DNA of 34,071 nucleotides, from the NCBI GenBank assembly GCA_903911795.1, contig CAIWEX010001040.1:1-34071 (forward strand). Direction: 5' to 3'. Positions 26,017 to 32,979 of this stretch are shown in pieces (the stretch's first letter is position 1; each line of letters begins with the position of its first letter). Under the pieces are notes generated by a model that searched no databases, had not been told where the DNA came from, and saw only the letters and a program-made list of their open reading frames with translations. A program made the translations under genes and the position numbers. The stretch is from an uncultured Schlesneria sp. GTDB taxonomy: Bacteria; Planctomycetota; Planctomycetia; Planctomycetales; Planctomycetaceae.

Positions 26017-26107
26017 CTGGTGAATGGCAGATGGATTTACCCCTGCTCCTTCGAGCCGCATGACTCCAATAATCAGTCCCATTCGCTTGTGATTTTCCGA
26101 ATGACCA

Positions 26108-26953
26108 TCAGAAGGCAGCACATAGCCACGCGATATCTGCGACAAACATCCGGCCCATTACCAGCAAAAGAAACAGCATGCCGACATAGGTCGCCATGAT
26201 TGCAAAATTCTCGGGGCGTTTGCCAAGTACGAACTCGATGATCAAAAACACAAGATGGCCACCATTCAAGCAGGGTATCGGCAAAAGATTAGCTATTCCC
26301 ACTCCGAAAACGGTCACGCCAAAACAGGTCGTCCAGGCTGTCCATGAATAAAGTCCGGCGGAACCGAGTGTTGAAACCCAACCAATAAAACCGCCCCAGC
26401 CTTTCAATGATGCTAATGTTACGACGCGAATCGAGTACTCAAGCACGGTTGACTCGAACAGCAACTTCTGGCCGCCCCACGTTGAAGGGGCTTGAGCGAT
26501 CGTCAAATGCGGCACTGCATTTCTATTCCACTGTTGCGGTAAACCGCGGTCAACGACCACTTGATCTCCGGCAGCGAGAATGGAAATTGCCACACAAATC
26601 AACCCGATGACGATCGAACTAAGTGGTCCGATTAAAAAGATTGCGGCACGTCTGGGGATTGAGAGGTCGCTGTAACGCCCTCGCGGCACATCGACTGCCC
26701 CGTCAACTTCGGAAGCGTCACCGGATTCTTCGACGTCCCCCAGGAATTTAGTGTGGCCTCCTATGGGAATCGCGCTGAGTCGGCATTCGACACCGCTGAT
26801 TGTCTTTTCAAAGATGACGGGACCAAAACCGACCGAAATGCTTTCGACAGTCGCTCCAACCCACCTGCCTACAACGGCCAGGGAAATGACATAAATCGCC
26901 TGTGTTAGTCCGAATGCTAACGCAGTCAACAGCGATGCAATCAACCAATCCAT
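26108..26953 (-). CDS. Site-2-protease (M50)-like protein lacking catalytic motifs
   Basis: Membrane protein of 281 aa with the frame of an RseP-type intramembrane protease: a first helix followed by ESISVGFGPVIFEK and IPIGGHTKFLGD (compare SIGFG and IPLGGYVKM in RseP), then RRAAIFLIGPLSSIVIG, and near the C-terminus GIANLLPIPCLNGGHLVFLIIE. The zinc motif HExxH is absent from the first helix (the segment reads LTQAIYVISLAVV). The second motif, normally LDG, reads LNG with Asn at residue 230 (codon AAT checked). No PDZ domain is evident. It is therefore probably a pseudoprotease that binds rather than cuts membrane proteins (inference). It is flanked by repeats on both sides with no operon partner. 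Confidence 0.8.
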   Translation of the reverse strand: MDWLIASLLTALAFGLTQAIYVISLAVVGRWVGATVESISVGFGPVIFEKTISGVECRLSAIPIGGHTKFLGDVEESGDASEVDGAVDVPRGRYSDLSIPRRAAIFLIGPLSSIVIGLICVAISILAAGDQVVVDRGLPQQWNRNAVPHLTIAQAPSTWGGQKLLFESTVLEYSIRVVTLASLKGWGGFIGWVSTLGSAGLYSWTAWTTCFGVTVFGVGIANLLPIPCLNGGHLVFLIIEFVLGKRPENFAIMATYVGMLFLLLVMGRMFVADIAWLCAAF

Positions 26954-27212
26954 CGTATTTCAGTCCGTTCTCGATGGGGAAATGACAAATGACTTTTGAT
27001 ACGTAGGAAGGTGCCAACACCTGTTAACGTCATCCCATTGCCGCCAAGTGACTTTCACTTGAGTGCGCCCGACCGGCAATTCTGGCGATTTCGATCAATA
27101 GTGCGGTCATCGCGGCTGTGCAACACGCGCAATTATATATTGGATGCACGTCTTTGCCACACAAAAACCCCGATCATTGCGAAACAGCACGCTGAACGAT
27201 CGGCAGCTACGG

Positions 27213-27330
27213 CGGGGTGGCAGGGTCAGGTGCGAAGCGGATGGCCCTGAAAGCTTGAGCGTGTACTCCCGCTCGGGGCCTTCCTGTTGGTTCAACCCTG
27301 GCCTGCCAGCCACGGTGATCGAATGACAAC
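27213..27330 (+). repeat. Repeat C, copy 1
   Basis: About 118 bases starting CGGGGTGGCAGGGTCAGG and ending GATCGAATGACAAC, matching copy 2 at 28231-28349. The block GCGAAGCGGATGGCCCTGAAAG is identical in both except at isolated positions outside it. The middle 50 bases diverge more, while both ends are well kept. Confidence 0.75.
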
Positions 27331-27342
27331 CGCACATCACGG

Positions 27343-27450
27343 CAGGGTGGCCCGGCTTGCCTCAATCCGGGGGCCGAAGGTCCACGAAATCTCAAGCCGA
27401 CATTTGACAAGGTTTAGCGAGCATCGGGGCTCGGCTTGAAGTTTCTTGTG
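27343..27450 (+). repeat. Repeat D, copy 1 (long-stem hairpin)
   Basis: About 108 bases matching 25902-26016. The arms CACGAAATCTCAAGCCGA (27383-27400) and TCGGCTTGAAGTTTCTTGTG (27431-27450) are near-complementary, with TTTGACAAGGTTTAGCG in the loop. It begins with CAGGGTGGCC, the same end as repeats A and B. Confidence 0.75.
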
Positions 27451-27503
27451 CTTCGCACCGAGCTTGTAGCAAGCTGGGCCCACATCGCCAAGGCCAGGGT
27501 CAA

Positions 27504-27905
27504 TCAACCCTGCGCCGGCGGCGGGGCGCCGTGCTTCCGGATATATGCATCTCGCAACTCGCGAGTATATTCTGCCATATTCTGGCCTGTCTCGGTCCAA
27601 AACAACTCTTCCTCTGGGATGTGCTCACCACAGCCACAACAGAACGAACCAGCACCGTAGAGGAACGGGTTGACCAGATAGCTTCGGATGATCTCCTCGG
27701 GCATGCGCGTGACCACACCGCATTTCGGGTGGCGGTAGCACTGTGGGACGCCGGCCAGCGTCCCCTCGTAACGACCGGTCGGATGGAGCGTGACGTACTC
27801 GTTCTGCTGCCCGTCAGGTCGCAGCGCCTGGTGGTTTTCCTTATGGCCAGAATAAAAGAAGCGGAAAACCCGTTGATGACAGTACGGACACCGAATGAAA
27901 AGCAT
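27504..27905 (-). CDS. Hypothetical zinc-ribbon protein
   Basis: Protein of 133 aa with four cysteine groups in pairs: CPYC near the N-terminus (MLFIRCPYCHQRVFRFF), a CYRHPKC in the middle, and CCGCGEH in the second half, so it probably holds one or two zinc ions. The blocks YVTLHPTGRYEGTLAGVPQCYRHPKCGVVTRMPEEIIRSYLVNP and FWTETGQNMAEYTRELR are coherent and look conserved. I recall similar hypothetical proteins in planctomycetes but no function. ATG 27905 is chosen because it begins at the first Cys pair and GAAGG lies ~8 bases upstream; the frame is open to 27956. It is isolated between repeats D1 and C2. Confidence 0.72.
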   Translation of the reverse strand: MLFIRCPYCHQRVFRFFYSGHKENHQALRPDGQQNEYVTLHPTGRYEGTLAGVPQCYRHPKCGVVTRMPEEIIRSYLVNPFLYGAGSFCCGCGEHIPEEELFWTETGQNMAEYTRELRDAYIRKHGAPPPAQG

Positions 27906-28405
27906 TGACTGCCTTCGGGCATAAGGTCTCGTGCGTCTGGAGACCGATATTGGCATCCGCCTGCCGCCGAACGTTCAAGGCAACGGGAACAGTGCTCCGT
28001 TTCCCATTGACTGTCTCGTTCGGCCATTTTTGTACCGTAAGGGCAACCACGAATCAAACAAATTGAACGAACCCTGATCGTACACCACGAAATGTGTCGT
28101 GCCACGTTGTGCCAAGGGGAGGATGTTGAAAGATTTTCCTGATGACGCCATGATTCCGAAGCGACTGGTACATTGATTCCCCAAAGGAAAATCCGATGCG
28201 TGCAGAGGAAACGAGACTGGCAATTCGTCAGCGGGGTGGCAGGGTCGGGAGCGAAGCGGATGGCCCTGAAAGTTTGAGTGTCCCCTCTGTTTCGGGACCT
28301 TCCCGTTGATCCCGTTCTGGCCATCCTGCCACCATGATCGAATGACAACAGACCCCATCACGAATAACTAAACATCCACTTTGAACCACTGCGAAGGCCA
28401 AGTTT
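27906..28405. other. Gene-free stretch with repeat C2
   Basis: About 500 bases. It holds the upstream region of the minus-strand zinc-ribbon gene and repeat C copy 2 (28231-28349). A minus-strand frame of 128 codons (27975-28361) reads through the repeat and has no recognisable domain; I do not accept it as a gene. Bases 27957-28230 show nothing I recognise. Confidence 0.55.
28231..28349 (+). repeat. Repeat C, copy 2
   Basis: About 119 bases, same orientation as copies 1 (27213-27330) and 3 (34051-34071). The ends are inverted: GGTGGCAGGGT at the left and ATCCTGCCACC at the right match at 10 of 11 positions. The shape is that of a small MITE. Confidence 0.75.
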
Positions 28406-28783
28406 ATGTCAAACCTCCGTTGGATTATGGTGACTCTATTTGTGATTTTCTCTGGCATCGCTCAGGCCGATGAGCCGGCTGAACCGAAGCTCGGTCGATA
28501 CAACGTGCGGTCATACGGAGCATCGAACCGCCCACCAATTTTTCTGGGCCATTTCGTGCTCGAAGAGGGTGGAAAATACAAGGTACATCTGCCCGGTGGT
28601 CGACTCGTGGGAGAGGGGACTTACGAGTTTGACAAAGAGAAAAAAGAAGTGAAATGGCTCACAGGAAAATACAAGGATGAGGGCTGGACGGGTCGAGTGC
28701 TCGTCGCAAGTGACGATAAATCACTTGTCATCTGGCTGAGACCAACAACTCGGGCGACGCACGTTCCAGATGAAAAGAAGTGA
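28406..28783 (+). CDS. Small secreted hypothetical protein
   Basis: Protein of 125 aa with a clear signal peptide (residues 1-21, MSNLRWIMVTLFVIFSGIAQA, cleaved before DEPAEP). The mature part is beta-rich: GHFVLEEGGKYKVHL, RLVGEGTYEFDKEKKEVKWLTGKYKDEGWTGRVLV, SLVIWLRPTTRATH. This pattern of a short exported beta-sheet protein is common in planctomycete genomes, without a known role. The ATG follows repeat C copy 2 by 56 bases, so its promoter must lie in or beside the repeat. It is less GC-rich than the DUF2855 gene that follows. Confidence 0.75.
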   Translation: MSNLRWIMVTLFVIFSGIAQADEPAEPKLGRYNVRSYGASNRPPIFLGHFVLEEGGKYKVHLPGGRLVGEGTYEFDKEKKEVKWLTGKYKDEGWTGRVLVASDDKSLVIWLRPTTRATHVPDEKK

Positions 28784-28896
28784 ATTGTGGGCGAGGCGCC
28801 CTGTTCGGCTGACGGGGCAGACTCAGCAACGATGCGTGTGGAAACGAGCGACCAAGATAGCGTAACGAGCCGGCATTACTCTGCAGAAGAAAGACC

Positions 28897-29955
28897 ATGC
28901 GCGAACTTCACATCAACAAACGCGACATCCGCGACACGCGGTTCGTCGATGTCGAACTGGCGCCGTTGGCCGCAGGCGATGCGCGATTGAAGCTTGACCT
29001 CTTCGCGCTGACCTCCAACAACATCACCTACGCCGCGATGGGCGAGGGCGCGTTTGGCTACTGGGATTTCTTCCCGGGCCCCGAAGCCTGGGGCAAAGTG
29101 CCGGTCTGGGGTTTCGCCACTGTGATCGCCTCCAATGCGCCCGACATCGCCGTCGGCTCGCGCTATTATGGCTATTATCCGCTCGCTGAGACGCTCGACG
29201 TTAGCCCACGCAAAACGGCGACTGGCTTCATCGACACTGCGCCGCACCGCGCCGTCAAAGCCAAGCTCTACAATATCTATACTGAGAGCGGGGCCGACAC
29301 CGCGTACGACGCAAACTACGAGCCGGAGCAGACACTCTTCCGCCCGCTCTACGGCACAGGCTGGTGGGCCGCCGATAGCGTGCGGCACGCACAAGCGCGC
29401 ACCGTCGTCCTCTCCAGCGCGTCATCGAAGACAGCGCTCGCCACTGCGCATCAATTGCGCAATCTCAGCAGCATTGAAGTCGTCGGCCTGACGTCGCCCG
29501 CAAACTCCGACTACGTGCGCGAGAGCGGCGTCTATCATCGCACCGCGCTTTATGACGAGGCTGGTTCGCTCGCCGTGCAAACGCCGGTCACGTTCGTGGA
29601 TTTCCTCGGCCGTCCCGAACTCACCGGCACCATTCACCGCACCCTCGGCAGCAAGCTCACACGCAGCATCATCATTGGCGTCACCGATTGGGCCGCCGCA
29701 CGCGCCGCGCCGGGTGAACCATTGCCAGGCCCGAAGCCAGAATTTTTCTTCATGCCGACTTACGCCGCCGAACGCCTCAAAGCCGATCCGCAACTCGGCC
29801 CCGCCATGGTGCGCGACGTGCGTAATTTTTATCTGGCCTCGCACGCCTTCGTTGACGTCAAACGCGTCACCGGCAGCGACGCCATCCACGCCGCATGGAC
29901 CCGCCTCGTCGCCGGCGAAGTGCCGCCGCGCAATGGGTTGGCGCTTTCGTTTTGA
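28897..29955 (+). CDS. DUF2855 family protein, GC-rich, probably acquired
   Basis: Protein of 352 aa recognised as DUF2855 by its layout: an N-terminal part with SNNITYAAMGE and GYWDFFP, GKVPVWGFATV, then RYYGYYPLAE, and a middle with a Rossmann-like stretch (TVVLSSASSKTALATAHQL, then VVGLTS and VTFVDFLGRPEL). The family is related to medium-chain dehydrogenases, but no substrate is known. Codon use is striking: third positions are dominated by C and G (68% GC in bases 28921-28980 by hand count), unlike the genes on both sides. It probably came by transfer from a GC-rich bacterium. No operon partner is visible, and repeats follow within 300 bases. Confidence 0.85.
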   Translation: MRELHINKRDIRDTRFVDVELAPLAAGDARLKLDLFALTSNNITYAAMGEGAFGYWDFFPGPEAWGKVPVWGFATVIASNAPDIAVGSRYYGYYPLAETLDVSPRKTATGFIDTAPHRAVKAKLYNIYTESGADTAYDANYEPEQTLFRPLYGTGWWAADSVRHAQARTVVLSSASSKTALATAHQLRNLSSIEVVGLTSPANSDYVRESGVYHRTALYDEAGSLAVQTPVTFVDFLGRPELTGTIHRTLGSKLTRSIIIGVTDWAAARAAPGEPLPGPKPEFFFMPTYAAERLKADPQLGPAMVRDVRNFYLASHAFVDVKRVTGSDAIHAAWTRLVAGEVPPRNGLALSF

Positions 29956-30113
29956 CAGCAATTCAGGCTCGACGAGCGAGACGGCTTTACAGAAGGAAGC
30001 GAAATTCTACCGACGATCCATCGTTTCCCTCAGTTAGGACCTTTGAGTCCCCATAGATTCTTGAGCACGTCTGATGCCGCCCCCTCCAACGCCACGCGAT
30101 GCAGTAGTCGCAT

Positions 30114-30147
30114 TGGCACTGGCGATCCAGGGCGATCGCCAGTGCCA
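30114..30147. repeat. 14-base perfect inverted repeat with GCGATCGC
   Basis: TGGCACTGGCGATC (30114-30127) and GATCGCCAGTGCCA (30134-30147) are perfect inverted copies with a 6-base spacer. The right arm and spacer together contain the palindrome GGCGATCGCC. It is a strong hairpin with no T tail on either side. Confidence 0.7.
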
Positions 30148-30260
30148 CCAAAGAAGTCCATTTGGTTTGATAACCTTTTGTGGATTGTAGCACCGGAAGT
30201 CCCACTCAGTCGCGAGTTGTTGAAGGGCCCCAAAGCCTGGACGTGGTCCAGCGCCCACGG

Positions 30261-30368
30261 CAGGGTGGCCGGGTTTGGAGGCTTTGCGGAAGTGCCGGTA
30301 TCTTTGCTATGAAGCCGCTATTCGTTCACGAGGCCATCCGCTTCGCTTCTGACCCCGCCACCCGATCG
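30261..30368 (+). repeat. Repeat B, copy 1
   Basis: About 108 bases matching 31611-31717, with 14 differences in the first 100 positions by hand alignment. It begins CAGGGTGGCCGGG and ends near CCCCGCCACCCG; GGGTGGC and GCCACCC are perfect terminal inverted repeats. It lies 20 bases before the start of the next gene. Confidence 0.78.
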
Positions 30369-30387
30369 GAATTCAAAGATACTTCTC

Positions 30388-31530
30388 ATGACCAGACGTT
30401 TCTCGATGACGATTCTGACTCTTTTCCTATCCGCCCGTGTGGCAGTAGCCGGGGTTGATTTCAGTCAATCGAAGTTCTCTACCGACTTGGAAAAAGTTCC
30501 CGCGGGGACGGTGGTGACCTTCAATGTGGTTCTCAAGAATTCGGGAGACAAACTGGCGGACGGGACTGATGTTCGGATCAGGCTTCCGTACAGCGGGTTC
30601 TTCGTCCGGATCGACGAACTGCCGGGGTTAAAGCGGGACGACAAGGAGCGTGAGGTCACGGCGACAGTGAACGTACCCGCAGGGGGTGAATTTCGGTTTT
30701 CGTTTGATCTGCTGGCGTCTCGCTCTGAGGTCGGACATCATCTCACGACATACATCGAAGTCGTCTATCTCTTAGATCAGGTGCGATGGAACTCGGAATC
30801 ATCCATCAGGATCACCAACGCTCCGTCCACAGCAGGGATTGTTATCGGCGGGTTGAGATTTCATCCCGCAGCAGGCTGGTTGCTGGGCTGGATGGTGTTC
30901 GGCGGATTGTTATTCGTTTGGTTACGTGCTCGGCTGCAATGGGTTCGGGAACACCCCAAGTCGAACATGTTGCCTGCCGCCGTTCGTCGAATCCCCGCGT
31001 TCGGAATCGCCATGCTGGTCATGGTTCCGCTGGCGTTCCTGATGGTGCTGGGAGGAATGGCCTGGCGTGACCTGCAAACGCTGACGAGTTGGAAGGAAGC
31101 TCAGGCGACCATTCTGGACCGGCGGGAAATCGTGCAAGGTGGAGAAACGGAATACTACAAAGATGGACGTCGAACTCGGTCTGGCGTGACACGGACACCC
31201 GAATTCGCGTTGAAGTACCAGGTGGGCGAACGCGAAGTCATCTCGTCCGGTTTCGAAACCGGACCGTCTCTGACCGTCGGCAGCCAGATCCTCGGCAAGG
31301 CCGAGATGAACGAATGGCGCGAGGGCAAAACCATTGCGTGCTGGTACGACCCTGGCGATCCTGGTGATGTCGTCGTCCGACGCGGATTCGGCGGAAAGTA
31401 CATCGTATTCGGCTTGTTCTTCGGCCTGCTTCCTCTAGGAATCCTCTGGTTTGGATTTCGCCAACTCAGAATAGTAAGCAACGCCGTCCGACAGCTCGAT
31501 GAGATCGAATCCGCAGGATCGCCTGCTTGA
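30388..31530 (+). CDS. Membrane protein with beta domain and DUF3592-like region
   Basis: Protein of 380 aa. A signal sequence (residues ~1-21, ...LTLFLSARVAVAG) is followed by a beta-rich exported domain (~25-150: VPAGTVVTFNVVLKNSGDKLADGTDVRIRLP, typical of CARDB/DUF11-type folds). Two membrane helices (~157-180, ~205-228), a soluble region (~235-340) with WKEAQATILDRREI, FALKYQVGEREV and ACWYDPGDPGDVVVRRGF (the DUF3592 pattern), and a final helix (IVFGLFFGLLPLGILWFGF) follow. Start ATG 30388 or ATG 30406. The function is unknown. It sits between repeats B1 and A2/B2, so it is bracketed by copies of the same repeat superfamily in the same orientation. Confidence 0.8.
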   Translation: MTRRFSMTILTLFLSARVAVAGVDFSQSKFSTDLEKVPAGTVVTFNVVLKNSGDKLADGTDVRIRLPYSGFFVRIDELPGLKRDDKEREVTATVNVPAGGEFRFSFDLLASRSEVGHHLTTYIEVVYLLDQVRWNSESSIRITNAPSTAGIVIGGLRFHPAAGWLLGWMVFGGLLFVWLRARLQWVREHPKSNMLPAAVRRIPAFGIAMLVMVPLAFLMVLGGMAWRDLQTLTSWKEAQATILDRREIVQGGETEYYKDGRRTRSGVTRTPEFALKYQVGEREVISSGFETGPSLTVGSQILGKAEMNEWREGKTIACWYDPGDPGDVVVRRGFGGKYIVFGLFFGLLPLGILWFGFRQLRIVSNAVRQLDEIESAGSPA

Positions 31531-31546
31531 TACATGGTCGCCAGAT

Positions 31547-31610
31547 CTGGGTGGCCGGGACTGGAGCGTCTTCGCGAAGTCCCGGAATGTGCGATCTACG
31601 CGAAGATCGG
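31547..31610 (+). repeat. Repeat A, copy 2
   Basis: A 64-base unit with CCGGGACT and AGTCCCGG flanking a CTTCGCGAAG palindrome (first hairpin), then CGATCT and AGATCG around ACGCGA (second hairpin). It abuts repeat B copy 2, which starts at 31611 with no spacer. Confidence 0.78.
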
Positions 31611-31717
31611 CAGGGTGGCCAGGTCTGGAGGCTTTGCGGAAGGCCCGGTATCTTTGCGCTGACGACGCTGTTCGTTCACGGGGCCACCCGCTTCGCGTCT
31701 GGCCCCGCAACCCAGCC
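31611..31717 (+). repeat. Repeat B, copy 2
   Basis: Second copy of the unit at 30261-30368. The blocks GGCTTTGCGGAAG, CGGTATCTTTGC and TTCGTTCACG are identical. Its right end overlaps the end of the minus-strand zinc-ribbon frame (stop at 31721-31723) within 4 bases. Confidence 0.78.
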
Positions 31718-31720
31718 GAA

Positions 31721-31927
31721 CTACTTGATCATCAACTTGGTATCTAACACCTTTCGGCAATGCGGACACGACAGAACGTGGAGATTGAACAGGAACCCAT
31801 AGTGACTTCGGTGGACCGTTATAGTGGCGAGTTCTTGACCACAATGTTGGCAGAGTGGTTTCGGCCGGTCATCCGTGCCAACCTGGATATCCAGGGTGTT
31901 CTTTGTGAGCGCCCGCCAGCCAGCCAC
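31721..31927 (-). CDS. Small zinc-ribbon protein overlapping the upstream membrane gene
   Basis: Protein of 68 aa from GTG 31927. The mature part is convincing: DRPKPLCQHCGQELATITVHRSHYGFLFNLHVLSCPHCRKVLDTKLM, with two CxxC pairs 29 residues apart as in a zinc ribbon. No good ribosome binding site precedes the GTG, and the first 59 bases overlap the upstream gene (31869-32210) in another frame. Either the two are translationally coupled, or a frameshift has split one membrane-plus-zinc-ribbon protein. The frame is open to 32173 but the extra residues look like noise. Confidence 0.45.
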   Translation of the reverse strand: MAGWRALTKNTLDIQVGTDDRPKPLCQHCGQELATITVHRSHYGFLFNLHVLSCPHCRKVLDTKLMIK

Positions 31928-32210
31928 GACACAAACCCCAGTACCCGTAGAACAGCGAAAGACCGATGATGCCGAACGGCCAGGACCACGCCGGGTACAG
32001 GATTTGCCACGGCAGCGATGTTCTCGTACCGTCTGGAGTCGCGACGTATTCATGACGCAGCCACGGCGAAACGGGCAGACCCAATTCCCACGCGAAATTT
32101 GTACTGCCATCAGCTTGGATTTGCGAGGTGCTGTGGGGTTGCAAGAAGATGGCCAAGCACACAAAAGCCGCAATCAGAACACCGTACTTGAGCAGGCTGT
32201 CGCGTCGCAT
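31869..32210 (-). CDS. Small membrane protein, hypothetical
   Basis: Protein of 113 aa. One N-terminal membrane helix (LLKYGVLIAAFVCLAIFLQP, residues ~6-25) and a second near the C-terminus (WPFGIIGLSLFYGYWGLCRGWLAG, ~75-98) flank a polar exported loop (FAWELGLPVSPWLRHEYVATPDGTRTSLPWQ). ATG 32210 is chosen because GAGG lies 8-11 bases upstream on the minus strand; the frame is open to 32276. It is followed by an overlapping zinc-ribbon frame. No family is recognised. Confidence 0.6.
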   Translation of the reverse strand: MRRDSLLKYGVLIAAFVCLAIFLQPHSTSQIQADGSTNFAWELGLPVSPWLRHEYVATPDGTRTSLPWQILYPAWSWPFGIIGLSLFYGYWGLCRGWLAGAHKEHPGYPGWHG

Positions 32211-32387
32211 GTTTTTGGCCTCGAAGGGTTTGCCAACTGACTGTACAAAAAACGTGTTTTGTGCTGATCGCTTCACGGGACAAACGAAGGCGGAACAGTG
32301 AGACTACGAGCGGCCGAACGACATTCAACCGCGCGACTGATATTCGAGTTGGTGTGTGAATTGTGATTTGAGCAAGCCGTGTCGCAT

Positions 32388-32921
32388 CTATTGTTTGAAG
32401 GGCTCAACGAGCAAGTGGAATGTATCATCGTTGTACCGGAATGCTTCGACCGGAGTTCCTTCGGGATAGGTCCCCGGCTTAAGTGTCAGCTTGATGATAT
32501 TTGCAAGCGACTTGCCCTCAGGCATGGGGCCGGTGCTTGAGGTGGTGGCGCTACCACCGGATGCCAACGAGTATTGAACCTTCAGCACGTTAGTCGCCCC
32601 TGCCTTCCATGTGACATGATCTGCGAACAACATAAACTTGATGATCGACCGCATTTCGGGTTTTGAAATATCGCCACTTCCGGCAGCGCTGATGTCACCG
32701 CGAAGTGGCTTATCAGCTTTCAGACGAACGACAGTGCCAGGTCGCGTCTCTATTTGAAACACGCTGATAATCAGGTCGTCGCCCTTGTCAAGCAGAGTTT
32801 CAGTGATGGTGAAGGTCGTCGGATCGGTTATTCGCGAAGTCGCCATAGACGCAGCCGCATACAAAACAACTGCGAAGAGTAGCAGCAACAGTGTCGTAAC
32901 GCGGACGAAATGTGATCTCAT
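32388..32921 (-). CDS. Exported hypothetical protein
   Basis: Protein of 177 aa with a signal sequence or N-terminal anchor (residues ~7-27, VTTLLLLLFAVVLYAAASMA). The remainder is predicted mostly beta: DPTTFTITETLLDKGDDLIISVFQIETRPGTVVRLKADKP, then a MRSIIKFMLFADHVTWKAGATNVLKVQYSL segment, ending TFHLLVEPFK. ATG 32921 is chosen because GGTGA lies 5 bases upstream; ATG 32936 is in frame but has no such site. Nothing recognisable by family. Repeat A copy 3 lies just upstream, in the promoter position. Confidence 0.65.
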   Translation of the reverse strand: MRSHFVRVTTLLLLLFAVVLYAAASMATSRITDPTTFTITETLLDKGDDLIISVFQIETRPGTVVRLKADKPLRGDISAAGSGDISKPEMRSIIKFMLFADHVTWKAGATNVLKVQYSLASGGSATTSSTGPMPEGKSLANIIKLTLKPGTYPEGTPVEAFRYNDDTFHLLVEPFKQ

Positions 32922-32979
32922 TGAATCACCAGTCATTGAGGAGGTTCGAGATGTGCGAATCTGGAACGATGATACCAAT

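Larger units (their letters stand above)
25061..26107. other. Gene-free repeat-rich stretch downstream of S2P-like gene
   Basis: About 1050 bases without an intact gene. From left to right: the comEC promoter side, a decayed IS630-type transposase start (25280-25402) inside a possible element (25205-25543), a 24-base inverted repeat pair (25409-25485), a 3 x 8-base tandem repeat (25672-25695), repeat A copy 1 (25771-25834) and repeat D copy 2 (25902-26016). Open frames here (for example 25756-26199 and 25240-25542) are translations of repeats. Confidence 0.65.
26954..27503. other. Gene-free stretch with repeats C1 and D1
   Basis: About 550 bases between the S2P-like gene and the next minus-strand gene. 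It holds repeat C copy 1 (27213-27330) directly followed by repeat D copy 1 (27343-27450). The first ~260 bases (26954-27212) show nothing recognisable apart from the presumed promoter of the S2P-like gene. Confidence 0.6.
29956..30387. other. Gene-free stretch with an inverted repeat and repeat B1
   Basis: About 430 bases between the DUF2855 gene and the DUF3592-type gene. It holds a perfect 14-base inverted repeat (30114-30147) and repeat B copy 1 (30261-30368). Minus-strand frames across 29987-30258 give three alternative partial proteins, none complete; they could be the remains of one gene broken by frameshifts. Confidence 0.55.

Noticed and set aside
25756-26199. 147-codon frame over repeats A1 and D2
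   Set aside because: Almost all of it is repeat sequence; the same region yields parallel frames on both strands, a sign of non-coding structure.
27500-28348. 282-codon minus-strand frame over the zinc-ribbon gene
   Set aside because: It is Arg/Ser-rich noise in the wrong frame; the frame 27504-27905 has the paired cysteines and a ribosome binding site.
25771-28349. CRISPR array
   Set aside because: The repeats are long, differ in type and are unevenly spaced; there are no regular spacers and no cas genes.
27975-28361. 128-codon minus-strand frame
   Set aside because: Its first third is translated repeat C2 and the rest has no recognisable domain.
28876-29394. Minus-strand 172-codon frame opposite the DUF2855 gene
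   Set aside because: A shadow created by the GC-rich third positions of the real gene.
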